Assembly: GCA_022925895.1 (NCBI GenBank)
Contig: JAKSYS010000219.1
Coordinates: 21,387 to 85,386 of the forward strand
Origin: Fragilaria crotonensis
Lineage: Eukaryota; Bacillariophyta; Fragilariophyceae; Fragilariales; Fragilariaceae
DNA length: 64,000 bases
Reading direction: 5' to 3'
This document shows, piece by piece, positions 41,162 through 50,525 of this stretch; the stretch's first letter is position 1; each line of letters opens with the position of its first letter. Below the pieces are notes generated by a model. The model did not search any database. It worked only from the letters and a program-made list of their open reading frames with translations, and was not told where the DNA came from. The translations under genes were made by a program, and so were the position numbers.

Positions 41162-42898
41162 CTAACTTTCAGCCAACGAATCAATCGCAGCCATGTATGA
41201 TGCTGTCGTGTGGTCACCGAGCATTTGGTACCCGTTCATTTCAATCACTCTCAAAGATGGGGTACTTCCGTCAGTTACCAAGCAGTAGTACCGCCGGGAT
41301 CCGACAATAGAAGGATTCTGCAGGTCTTGCTGAGGATTGACGTTCCCTGTCGATTCCAAAAGAAGGACTTTACCAGGAACATACAAATGATCTGGGTCGC
41401 GCATTGCTACCTTATCCCGTGCCGCAGCCAGGGCGTCGGCAAGATCTTGTTCGGACCAGAACGGCTCACCTTTGTCACCCTTTGAAAGCTGCATCAGTAG
41501 AGCTCCAGCAGCTCGAGGGTTCGACGGTGCCAAGTCTTGCGCAACCAAGACTTCGGACGACACTGTTCTTAGGAATTCCAGGAAAACAGTCAAATTAGCT
41601 AGACTGCACCTCGAAATCAGATCGGATTGATGAACAATGGATGTGACGTAGGTAGACGCCCCAATGGCCGAGTCGTAGTCCAAGACTGGCGGAGGTCCAA
41701 ATGCGTAGACATGTAACCGGTCTGCTTGGATCAATTCTGGGTACATAGATCTGAGCATCAAGGCCAACAAGCACCCAGCACTGGCCCCCAAACTGTGGCC
41801 AACAATAACAAGCCGATGATCCCCCCGAACAATCTTTTCTTCGACTATCGGTCGCACTTGCCAGAACAGCCGCCTTGCTGAAATCAGTATCCCCTCGTGA
41901 CATCGTATTTGTGAATCAAGATTCGAAGATCGTCGAAGGAGCGGTCTACCAGGTAAGTGTTTTGAATCGCCGAGGTGTTCATCAAGCTGATTTCCATCTT
42001 GTTCAACACATACGCGTTCGTGACCACTGACTACTTCCACTTCTCCTTCCCATTCGTCGCCGACCCGATCGAATTCTGAGCCAAAACACACTTGATCTAC
42101 CTCGCGAGCTACTACTTCAATTCGAATACTGTTACCAATTCCCTCGCCAGAATCCTCCGCATAGCGATTGGGACCCTCGTAGGATACTGACCTGCCACAC
42201 GCATCAGTTAGCAGTTCTTCCAGAGTAGAGGTTCCTCGAATTCCAAGTATCATGGTCGATTTTGGCTGGTCAGGAGAGACATTTGTTGCTGAGTCATCGG
42301 CTTGCTCTCCGATGGCCACGTAATATCCAACAGATCCCGGCCGGGATGGCAAGACACACGTCTTGAGACCAAAGTGCAAGGTCTCCAATTTCGCTTGCAA
42401 GTCAGCGGCATCATCAATATAGTAAGCCCACGTGGCCAAGTTCGCCATATCTTTCAAGTTTTCAAAGTCAACATCAGCGCTGGCATGGACGAGGTCACCC
42501 TCAACCAACGCCGGCTTATCCCCACCATCCGATGGGTCTGTTTCCTCTTGCCGCAGTAATCTTTGCCTCTGATGCTGCGCCATGAGCTGCCAGTATATCA
42601 AAAATGACGCGTACAAATGTGGTACCGGCCGTTGGAGTTGTTCCGAGCACGCCTCGATCCAAGCCTGTATCCGGTCCAGTACCGCCGCAAGTCGCTCAAC
42701 ATCGGACGATGACTCCGAGCTGTTGTTGCGAAATGAAACGTCTTCCTTCACCCAATCTGGAAGGCGTTTCCATAGGAGTCTCGCCAAAATCGCAGCCACT
42801 GATGCGGATGTTACAGCAGGCAGCATTTCAAATGCCATAGTTTTGGCAGCCATGAGCGTGGGACCACCCAACACAAACAGCGCTGGCGGTACTGGCAT
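41162..42898 (-). CDS. class-3 lipase, sn-1 diacylglycerol-lipase-like
   Basis: 578 residues, single exon. A hydrophobic N-terminal segment (AVTSASVAAILARLLW) may anchor it to membranes. The lipase fold shows ILGIRGTSTLEELLTDA (oxyanion region), the nucleophile elbow VIVGHSLGASAGCLLAL with Ser near residue 368, VHQSDLISRCS supplying the likely Asp, and GDHTTASYM near the end supplying the likely His. A Glu/Val-rich insertion (residues ~250-300) separates the first strands. Such enzymes release fatty acids from di- or triacylglycerols. It is divergent from the coiled-coil gene at 43526 across a GTAC-rich gap. A truncated duplicate lies ~4 kb away. Confidence 0.88.
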   Translation of the reverse strand: MPVPPALFVLGGPTLMAAKTMAFEMLPAVTSASVAAILARLLWKRLPDWVKEDVSFRNNSSESSSDVERLAAVLDRIQAWIEACSEQLQRPVPHLYASFLIYWQLMAQHQRQRLLRQEETDPSDGGDKPALVEGDLVHASADVDFENLKDMANLATWAYYIDDAADLQAKLETLHFGLKTCVLPSRPGSVGYYVAIGEQADDSATNVSPDQPKSTMILGIRGTSTLEELLTDACGRSVSYEGPNRYAEDSGEGIGNSIRIEVVAREVDQVCFGSEFDRVGDEWEGEVEVVSGHERVCVEQDGNQLDEHLGDSKHLPGRPLLRRSSNLDSQIRCHEGILISARRLFWQVRPIVEEKIVRGDHRLVIVGHSLGASAGCLLALMLRSMYPELIQADRLHVYAFGPPPVLDYDSAIGASTYVTSIVHQSDLISRCSLANLTVFLEFLRTVSSEVLVAQDLAPSNPRAAGALLMQLSKGDKGEPFWSEQDLADALAAARDKVAMRDPDHLYVPGKVLLLESTGNVNPQQDLQNPSIVGSRRYYCLVTDGSTPSLRVIEMNGYQMLGDHTTASYMAAIDSLAES

Positions 42899-43525
42899 TT
42901 TTGCTTCAGTATATCGTCGTCACCTAACGCAAATGAATCAGCTACAGTAACACAGGTCGAGAGTAGTTGTTATGCATGTGATAAGTGCAGCAATCTTTCA
43001 GACGACGAGGAAATGCAAACCAAGTCCCATGATACATGCATATACATCCGAGAGTCGAGGAGAAGATTATGATGATTTGAGTCGTATTTCATGTTTGTAC
43101 TGTACTGTATGGCACAGTCCTCTCTCACACTACCAACTATGAACATACAAGTACTTGTACAGTACTTGTATTTGTACCAAATGCGAACTTGGAACATTCA
43201 ATTTTTTACAGTATTCATACATACATACACTTGTATCCTGTACCAGGTACTCCGATACTCCAGTACGGCGTACCTGTGGGGTACTGTATCTACGGTAGTT
43301 GTACTTTGGCATCGTACCGAATGGACTGTACATCAGTAACTCTGACATCATACACTCGTACATAGATACATATGATAGTACATAGACGTTCGTAGTTCGA
43401 AGTATTCAAGTTCTGAGTATTGTACATACACTGTATACTGTATACTCAGAGTACAGTCTACTGTCAATGATTCGTTGCACCATGTAGAAATTAATACTCC
43501 CGTACTGTAGTACGAAATAAATGAT
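42899..43525. promoter_or_regulatory. divergent promoter gap, very GTAC-rich
   Basis: By hand I count about 20 GTAC tetramers between 43090 and 43510, against ~1.6 expected for random sequence. The first ~130 bp are duplicated upstream of the truncated lipase. Confidence 0.5.
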
Positions 43526-44356
43526 TTGAATTTTCCACACTTAATTGGCGCGGCATTGCAATACATCGAGCAGCGTTGCACCATGAACGATGAATCGACC
43601 GACAACGACACACTTCCCCAGGAAGACAGGGTCTTGTTTGGAACAAAGACATTTGCAATCAGTGATAAACTGATGGATGCTATTGATGCAGCGCTGGTGG
43701 AGGGCGCTTCATCGTTGCCCAGATTGCCAAAAGAAGAAGCTCTGTTGCAAATGCTTCGTAAGGTCTACGTTCGCAACGTCAATCTTCTCGAGGCATACAT
43801 GGCGCGCAACATTTTCTCAATTCAATCGCTGCCTCCATCGAGAAGAAGAAAGGTTGTTGAGGCGTTCGTGACAAATACACTACCTGAAATTCCGGATATT
43901 CCCGACAACAAAGAGAACATCATGACATCTTCGGTCGAGTATCCAACGTCTGATCAGATTCCATCCCAAGAGGAGTTGACAAAGGCCGAACAAGAATTGA
44001 AAGATCTCCGTGTCAAACTTGCTGAGCTCAAGCGTCATCGCACCGAACTCGGCGCGACGATGGAACAACTAGCCATTGCGCGACGCACTATACCTTTAGT
44101 GCCGGCACACGTCCGAGTGCACGACAAGGTGACCAAGCTTTTCAAGGCGAAGGAAACGTTGGAAGACTTGACATCCAAGGCCAAGGAAGTCACCGCAAAG
44201 CTCGACGATGAAAAGAAAAATCGACATGACGAAGATGATGCACCTGCCATTCCCAAGAAACGCAAACTAGGTCTCGTAGAGGCGTACGAGGAAGAAAGCA
44301 CAAACATTACTTTGGAGGGACTCCAAAATATGAAGCAATTCTTAAAGCAACAATAA
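43526..44356 (+). CDS. coiled-coil protein, MIS12-like kinetochore candidate
   Basis: 276 codons; the second Met at 43583 (MNDESTDND) is an equally plausible start. Residues ~45-115 contain VRNVNLLEAYMARNIFSIQ, resembling the N...F.iYvlRNil block of MIS12, and residues ~145-240 form a charged coiled coil. A Lys-rich KKRKLG near the end could be a nuclear signal. MIS12 nucleates the outer-kinetochore complex; the assignment is tentative because the match is one short motif plus architecture. Single exon, intact. Confidence 0.45.
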   Translation: MNFPHLIGAALQYIEQRCTMNDESTDNDTLPQEDRVLFGTKTFAISDKLMDAIDAALVEGASSLPRLPKEEALLQMLRKVYVRNVNLLEAYMARNIFSIQSLPPSRRRKVVEAFVTNTLPEIPDIPDNKENIMTSSVEYPTSDQIPSQEELTKAEQELKDLRVKLAELKRHRTELGATMEQLAIARRTIPLVPAHVRVHDKVTKLFKAKETLEDLTSKAKEVTAKLDDEKKNRHDEDDAPAIPKKRKLGLVEAYEEESTNITLEGLQNMKQFLKQQ

Positions 44357-45266
44357 TGACGGATCAGTGCAACGGGTATAGCATAGTGCGCACACCGAAG
44401 TACACTATTGGGGAAAGAATCAATAGGTAGGTGGAATTCTAATTCTTGATCACTTGTTGAATGAGTTTTGTTCAACGGCGTATCACAAGGGAGCAGTCTC
44501 GCAGATAGCCAAGTAGTCATTCCGTTTGTACCTGCTTGCCATAGTCGACAGCACTGTATATCTGTTGATCACTCTGCATTACATCAGTGCATGCGTGTCT
44601 GCATGATGCATGAGCAAAATCCAACACTACGAATCCGGAACCCTCTCGACAACCCGGATCGAAGCCATGGGAATGTTCGCGAGCAGATGCAATCCTCGTG
44701 CTTGCACAATGCACGCTTTGCTTGTACGTGTACTGGTACTTGTACGTGTGGATCAGATACCGACGCTACCGGTATCATATACTCGGAGTATCCTACTGCA
44801 CCACACTCCTGTACTCGTTCCTTGTACTTGTAGCACGTACTACAGTACCAGTAGGTTCTTGCACACGAATGTTTATCTTATTGGAACGACGAAGAAAAGG
44901 CTATTGCAGCCCGAGAGCCCGAGTCACAAATCCTACATTTTTATGTTGATTTTGCGAACTCTCACAAAAAGATTCAGGTCAGTATCTGCGTTCAAGAGTA
45001 CTACAATCGTTTGAGGAACCGAATGCCGCCGCAAAGTTCATTCAATCTCCATCTCGTTAACAAAGCATTCTCTTTCATGATAGTGCTCGAGGGGGTGCCG
45101 TTGTTCCCTGCTCGAAGGGAACGAGGGGCTAGCTGAGCGCCGTTTTCGTTAGGTCGCGATTCTCCATTGATTTAGATGTTGACGTTTACCTGTTTGTTCT
45201 TCATTTCTGACTCAACGTTGTTCGATGCGTTCATAGCTGGCAACTTCACCACCCGAAAATCATACG
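44357..45266. promoter_or_regulatory. upstream region of 6PGD
   Basis: No gene. GTAC motifs cluster at 44720-44860. A perfect 7-bp inverted repeat GTTCCCT...AGGGAAC with a 6-nt loop lies at 45100-45119, ~150 bp before the ATG. Confidence 0.4.
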
Positions 45267-46730
45267 ATGTCTTGCGATGTTGGACTCTGGGGCCTGGCGG
45301 TCATGGGCCAGAACTTTGCTCTCAACATGGCCGAACACGGCTTCAAGGTTGTCGTCGGCAATCGTTCTTACGAAAAAGTGACTGCAACCGTTGCGCGTGC
45401 TAAGGATGAGGGTGATCTCCCCATTGTTGGAGCCAATGGGCCAGAGGAATTCTGTTCCAAACTCAGCAAGCCTCGCAAGATTGTTATTCTTGTTCAAGCC
45501 GGAAATCCTGTGGACGAAACCATTGCCAAGCTGTCCGAATTTTTGGAAGTAGGCGATGTGATTGTCGATGGAGGCAACGAGTGGTTCCCCAACACGATTC
45601 GTCGTGGAGAAGAGCTCGCGAAGAAGGGTATTTTGTTTGTTGGTATGGGCATCTCTGGAGGCGAAGAGGGTGCTAGAAATGGACCATCGCTCATGCCGGG
45701 TGGTCCGAAGGAGGCCTACGATCTTTTGGAACCCATTCTGGTCAAATGCGCAGCGAAAATTGGCACCGAAGCCTGCACCGGGTATGTTGGTCCCATTGGA
45801 TCTGGAAACTATGTTAAGATGGTCCACAATGGTATCGAATATGGTGACATGCAGCTCATTAGTGAGGTTTACGACATCCTAAAACAAGTGGTCGGTTTGT
45901 CGAACGAAGAAATGGCTAAGTTGTTCGAGGAATGGAATAAGAGTGACCTCGAGTCCTTCTTGATTGAAATTACATACAAGATCCTTGCCAAGAAAGACGA
46001 TCTCACCGGTGAGGGTGAAGTCGTCGACTACGTGCTCGACAAGACGGGCATGAAGGGAACAGGTCGCTGGACAGTTCAAGAGGCTGCCGAATTGTCCGTT
46101 GCTGCGCCAACAATTGCAGCCTCTCTCGACGCTCGCTGCATCTCAGGGCGAAAGACTGAGCGCGTTGCTGCGTCGAATGTTCTCGAGGGACCAGCCGAGA
46201 AACCAGCTGTTGACAAGAACCAGGTGATTGCTGATCTTCAGGGCGCGCTCTACTGTGCCAAAGTTATCTCATACGCCCAAGGTATGGGAATCATCAAGGC
46301 CGCCTCCGAGAAGCATAACTGGAACGTTGACCTCTCAGCCTGTGCTCGCATGTGGCGTGGTGGATGCATCATCCGCGCTCAACTGTTGGGCAAGATCCAG
46401 CATGCTCTGGCCCTCGACCGTGAACTTCCTAATCTCTTGGTCGACCCAACCTTTGCGTCGGAAATCAACTCCCGCCAAATGGCTTGGCGCCGCATCGTCA
46501 CTCTGAGCATTGCCTCGGGCATTGCCTGCCCGGCTCTTTCGGCCTCCCTCCAGTACTACGATCAATACCGTCGCGAATCGCTTCCTGCCAATTTGGTGCA
46601 AGCTCAACGTGACTTCTTCGGTGGACACACGTATGAGCGTACTGACAGAAAAGGAACTTTCCATACGGCTTGGACTGCAGCGCACAAGGATCTAGGCGAT
46701 TTGGCTGGTCGTACAGCTGGAGAGCTCTAA
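45267..46730 (+). CDS. GND1: 6-phosphogluconate dehydrogenase, decarboxylating
   Basis: 487 residues, full length, single exon. The N-terminal NADP fold opens with GLWGLAVMGQNFALNMA (GxAxxGxN) and NRSYEK, whose Arg/Ser contact the 2'-phosphate. GMGISGGEEGARNGPSLMPG and YVKMVHNGIEYGDMQLI carry the substrate-binding and catalytic residues, including the catalytic Lys. The C-terminal tail RTDRKGTFHTAW is family-typical. It converts 6-phosphogluconate to ribulose 5-phosphate with NADPH in the oxidative pentose-phosphate pathway. No targeting peptide is evident, so cytosolic. Convergent with the lumen protein gene, ~150 bp apart. Confidence 0.96.
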   Translation: MSCDVGLWGLAVMGQNFALNMAEHGFKVVVGNRSYEKVTATVARAKDEGDLPIVGANGPEEFCSKLSKPRKIVILVQAGNPVDETIAKLSEFLEVGDVIVDGGNEWFPNTIRRGEELAKKGILFVGMGISGGEEGARNGPSLMPGGPKEAYDLLEPILVKCAAKIGTEACTGYVGPIGSGNYVKMVHNGIEYGDMQLISEVYDILKQVVGLSNEEMAKLFEEWNKSDLESFLIEITYKILAKKDDLTGEGEVVDYVLDKTGMKGTGRWTVQEAAELSVAAPTIAASLDARCISGRKTERVAASNVLEGPAEKPAVDKNQVIADLQGALYCAKVISYAQGMGIIKAASEKHNWNVDLSACARMWRGGCIIRAQLLGKIQHALALDRELPNLLVDPTFASEINSRQMAWRRIVTLSIASGIACPALSASLQYYDQYRRESLPANLVQAQRDFFGGHTYERTDRKGTFHTAWTAAHKDLGDLAGRTAGEL

Positions 46731-46879
46731 AGGAATGGCATCTCGTTGTGGAAGTCACTTGTCGTTGTTGGTTAATCATCAACTTTGTATTACTTCTTTC
46801 CATCTAACTGGTCCTACTAGCTCACAGGCAATCTAATCATCTCATGTAAATATCGTAGCGCGCATAAGCGTTGGTACTT

Positions 46880-47632
46880 TCATCGTCCCTTGGTACGTTG
46901 ATTACTGTCAACCATGAATTTTCCTTTCTCATATTCGCCGTTCTCTGCCTCCCACGCTTCGCATTCTTCACTGAACTCGTTCATCTCGCACGGACTGATT
47001 GCACCGAATTGTTGTCCACCAGGATAACTCACAATGCGCAGACTCGAAAAACTGAGCGGCCCGATGCCGTTCTCAAACCCAGACAAGTCTCGTTCCATGG
47101 GAATGGCAGCAATGAATTCAAACGTGACTGTCTTATCGGTCGTCTTGACGCTTTCAATCATGGCGAACTGTCCGGCATCGGAATTGAGATCGGGATTGTT
47201 GGCCAGCACCGAATCGCCGGATTCGCCATCTTGGATGAATCCATAGACGCCCACCTTTTCCAAATCCTTGGGAGGAGTATCCTTCAAATCTGCCTTGACC
47301 GTGACACACAGTCCTCGCAGGCCCTTCATGGCCTTCTCTCCCGGAATCGGTTTGCTGGGAGGGCAGGGTTCGGCAAAATATACTGGATTGGCAAGATCCA
47401 ATTTTGTGGGACCAATGGCGTTGGCGGGGCTATTGTTGTTGTTGAGTAGCAGCAGCGAACCAAGGGCGATGCTAGTCGAGGACGAGAGGAAGGTTCGACG
47501 TGAAGGTGTATCAATCGTAGCATCCAGCGAGGTTTCAATTTGACGACTGCACCGCATGTTACCGGTACCGACCTGAAATGCGGCATTGGTGGAGACTTGC
47601 AAAGAGAGAAAGAAAGTCAATAGAAGGACCAT
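46880..47632 (-). CDS. thylakoid-lumen protein with tripartite Tat-type presequence
   Basis: 250 residues from the ATG at 47632 (MVLLLTFFLSLQ); the open frame reaches 47779 but the added residues precede a clear signal. An ER signal with a cleavage zone TNAAFQV, where Phe resembles the diatom plastid motif, is followed by a transit segment and then by RRTFLSSSTSIALGSLLLL ending PANA, a twin-arginine thylakoid signal. The mature part (from IGPTKLDLA, ~145 residues) contains Cys in AEPCPPSKP and GLCVTV. I do not recognise the family. The presequence supports delivery through four membranes to the lumen. Confidence 0.72.
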   Translation of the reverse strand: MVLLLTFFLSLQVSTNAAFQVGTGNMRCSRQIETSLDATIDTPSRRTFLSSSTSIALGSLLLLNNNNSPANAIGPTKLDLANPVYFAEPCPPSKPIPGEKAMKGLRGLCVTVKADLKDTPPKDLEKVGVYGFIQDGESGDSVLANNPDLNSDAGQFAMIESVKTTDKTVTFEFIAAIPMERDLSGFENGIGPLSFSSLRIVSYPGGQQFGAISPCEMNEFSEECEAWEAENGEYEKGKFMVDSNQRTKGR

Positions 47633-48321
47633 GGTGTTGAAGTGAATTCCAGTTGATGCGCGGTGTATGTGTCGTGTTGTGTATGCGTCGACAATCTCTT
47701 GCATCAGGCTGAGTCCACCCTGGGCACAGGGCACTGGGCCCAAGGCCCAAAGCATGACCTCGGAGTGATGAGGTGTCAAATCTTTAAACTTCGATGAATG
47801 GAATCCTGCAAATCAACTACGAACCTGGATCCATAATCCGTCTGTCCGTGCGTACCAACGTGTGTCACCCACCAACAGGGTGAATGACACATTCCTACCG
47901 TCCGTCTCCACCAGATCCATCACCCAGCAAAATCGTAGAAACACGACCGCCAAACCATCACTCATGCCACGCACCTAAGAGCTGTCCTGCCTGCTGTCGG
48001 TTTGGAATACTTGCACTGTTCAGGGCAAGACGTACGGTAACACGAAACCAAATGGCGATGATAACAACAGCTCTACCACAACCCACAACTGTGTTTGCTG
48101 TTGGTGTTTGATGCAAGCGTGATTGATCATTCAACACATTAGAACGCAACGAAGGCACCTGATGCAGCAGTAGAACGAAGTAGTGAGATCAGATTTGCTT
48201 GTGTCGCCCTCTATTCACTCAGCGAGTATTGCCTTTCAATTCTTGGTACAAGCCACACGCCTCGTACAGTGATATCCAATCCGCAATAACGTAACAGGTT
48301 ACAGCACAACACATTCATACA
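47633..48321. other. intergenic, divergent gap
   Basis: Between the lumen-protein start and the FAM133-like start. No gene or repeat; few GTAC motifs. Confidence 0.45.
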
Positions 48322-48892
48322 ATGTCGGATAAACCCACAACTGCCACTCCTCCGACCCGCATGTCGTCTCAAATGGAAGCTGTCATGCGTCTCATGACTG
48401 GCAAGGAAGAACGAACGATTGCAGAAAAGATGGCAGACTCCAATCGTCCGACATGGGAACAATACAAGAAAGACAATCAAGACAAGTTGAATCTCAGCGG
48501 TGCCGATCAACAAAAGATGGAAGCGTATCGGAAGGAATTGGATGAACAACGGGAGAAAATGTTAGCGCGGAGGAACACGGCAAACAATAAAGAAGGAGAT
48601 AGGAAGAAAAAGAAAAAGAAGCGAAAGAGTAAGCACGACTCGTCCGAGAGCGATACCAGCGACTGCAGTGAGGATGAACGACGGCGAAGAAAGCATAAGA
48701 AGAGTAAAAAGCGGAAAAAGAAGCATCGGCGTCGTGACGATGACAGTGAGAGCGACTCGTCTTCCTCAGTGAGGAAGAGAGACGACGCAAGAAGCGGAAA
48801 AAGGGCACGAAAAGGACGACGAAGACGAGGAGGTGGATGATCGATATAAACTGAGCAGTTTCTTCACCAAGGGTAATGACAACGACGAGTAG
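48322..48892 (+). CDS. FAM133-like Lys/Ser-rich nuclear protein (frame broken near the end)
   Basis: The N-terminal ~90 residues match the FAM133 pattern: NRPTWEQYKKDNQDK corresponds to the RPTWEEVKEQLEKK block, followed by MEAYRKELDEQREKMLARRN, then long Lys/Arg and Ser/Asp runs. FAM133 proteins are spliceosome-associated and likely nuclear. As read, the frame stops at 48840. However another frame gives an acidic end with YKLSSFFTKGNDNDE and a stop at 48892, which looks like the real C-terminus. One or two indels between about 48768 and 48815, or a very short intron, would connect them. Confidence 0.6.
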
Positions 48893-49537
48893 GCAAGCCT
48901 CGGCTGCGAATTTTACAATCATCGAGCCATCAAGATTCACCCTTCTTACTTTGATCGCGGGCTACGACTAGGCGTCGGATACTCCGTTGCACGACGAACT
49001 TCAGACATATCGCATGGAATTCTTCCCTGGTACCAGTTGCATGGGTATCTGGATCGAAACATAACGCGGGTCTTCCGGCGACGCCGTTGACATTACAAGC
49101 CCAGGATAGGAAGAGGTACGTTTTCTGACTTGGACTCGTTAAAACGCTCTCGCGAAAGCACAATCCCCTGCACTCGACAATTACAGAAGATTACACTTGC
49201 CTATGTGTATCCCTTCTGTTCCTACATGGAATGGGGGAATAGAAAAGCTTGCAACGTTTGCTGAGTGTCTTCGGGCCTGCATAAGGCCCCTTGAAGAGTC
49301 TCTCTATCCCAACATTGCAATATTTAGACTCACTTTTTGTTTCGTTCACTCCAGAAAACGGTCTTGGATGAGCCGAACTGAGACATCAATTGGCGTAGTA
49401 TCATCACGCTTGGCGTGGGAGTGCTCCGAGTGTTCCGTTACTACTATAGCTATAGACTACTTCCTATATTCGTCCAACGTTCTTGTTGCTGTTGTCGCCA
49501 TCGTCATCATTCTGCTTGTAAAAACGATTCCGAATAA
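48893..49537. other. intergenic, no supported gene
   Basis: Only short frames without recognisable features. Confidence 0.5.
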
Positions 49538-50124
49538 CTACAAGTATTGACCATCATCTCGCTCAAATTCTTCGATTCCGCCTGTCACAATCGCCGCAAT
49601 ATCTTGCGACCTCATGAAGGAAAACTTTTTCCCATCCGACGTTTCCTCGTCCTTGGGGCCGATTCCCCATGGGTTTTTGGCAATCACAATGTCTCCCACC
49701 GACAGATCTGGCATGGGAGCGATCATACCGTTCTCTTCTTCTCGGCCGGGTCCAACGGAAACGACTGAGATGTGAATGTTGCATCGGTTAGGTTAGCAAT
49801 AATTGACAAATAAGGATGGACCATCATCAACATCATTCATGGCACGAACAGTCGACGAGGCATACCTTTACATAAATGTAACTTTGGCAAGTCTTCTTGT
49901 GGCACAAAGAGACCCGATTCGGTCTTGGGACGACCTTGAATTCTCTCTACCAGAACCATGTCATAATGACAAGCGATCTTTTGTGACGACAAGTCTTCCA
50001 ACGTTAGTCTTCCGACACCGGCTCCACCAAAGAATTTTGGTTTCGGATTGCTGGAGAGTGCCAGTGTGTCCGAGACGAGAAGAACAGCAACAACGGTGAA
50101 TGTGATAAATCGAAACAACACCAT
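49538..50124 (-). CDS. Cpn10/GroES-type co-chaperonin with secretory or plastid signal
   Basis: Two exons, 50124-49866 and 49764-49538, with a 101-bp GT-AG intron that joins LHLCK to VVSVGPG in phase. Total 161 residues. The start MVLFRFITFTVVAVLLVSD is a clear signal peptide, consistent with plastid import in a complex-plastid alga, although a Phe at the cleavage site is not obvious. The mobile loop is GRPKTESGLFVPQ; then VSVGPGREEENGMIAP, VGDIVIAKNPWG and the final strand DIAAIV match GroES. It would cap the Cpn60 chaperonin. The divergent neighbour is Snu114. Confidence 0.88.
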
Positions 50125-50525
50125 GATCAAGAATTGATGATGATTTGAACGAAAACGAGATAATAAACCATCGCTTTCATCGAACTCCATTCATCACACA
50201 TTTCGCACGGAACTGACATCAGACCTCGGACCGTGACCCGCGATGGGAGTTTCTGACAGCCACACAAAGACTGCACTGTAGTACTGTAGAAGGCTGTAGT
50301 AGGATCGTCACATTTTCAGCACCAAAGTGCTCGTCTGTCTGTCTACACAGTCTATTGAAAATCAATTTCACCCCGAGATCATGTTGGCAGTCCAATACAT
50401 TTGCGGTATGATCCGACTACTGGATCGACATGTTGCGGTTGCGGAGACAGCCTTGTCATTTTCCATTCCCTTCGCTGTTGTGAGTCATTCCACTCAAGCG
50501 TGAGTAGCAAGTCGTTACTCCCAGC

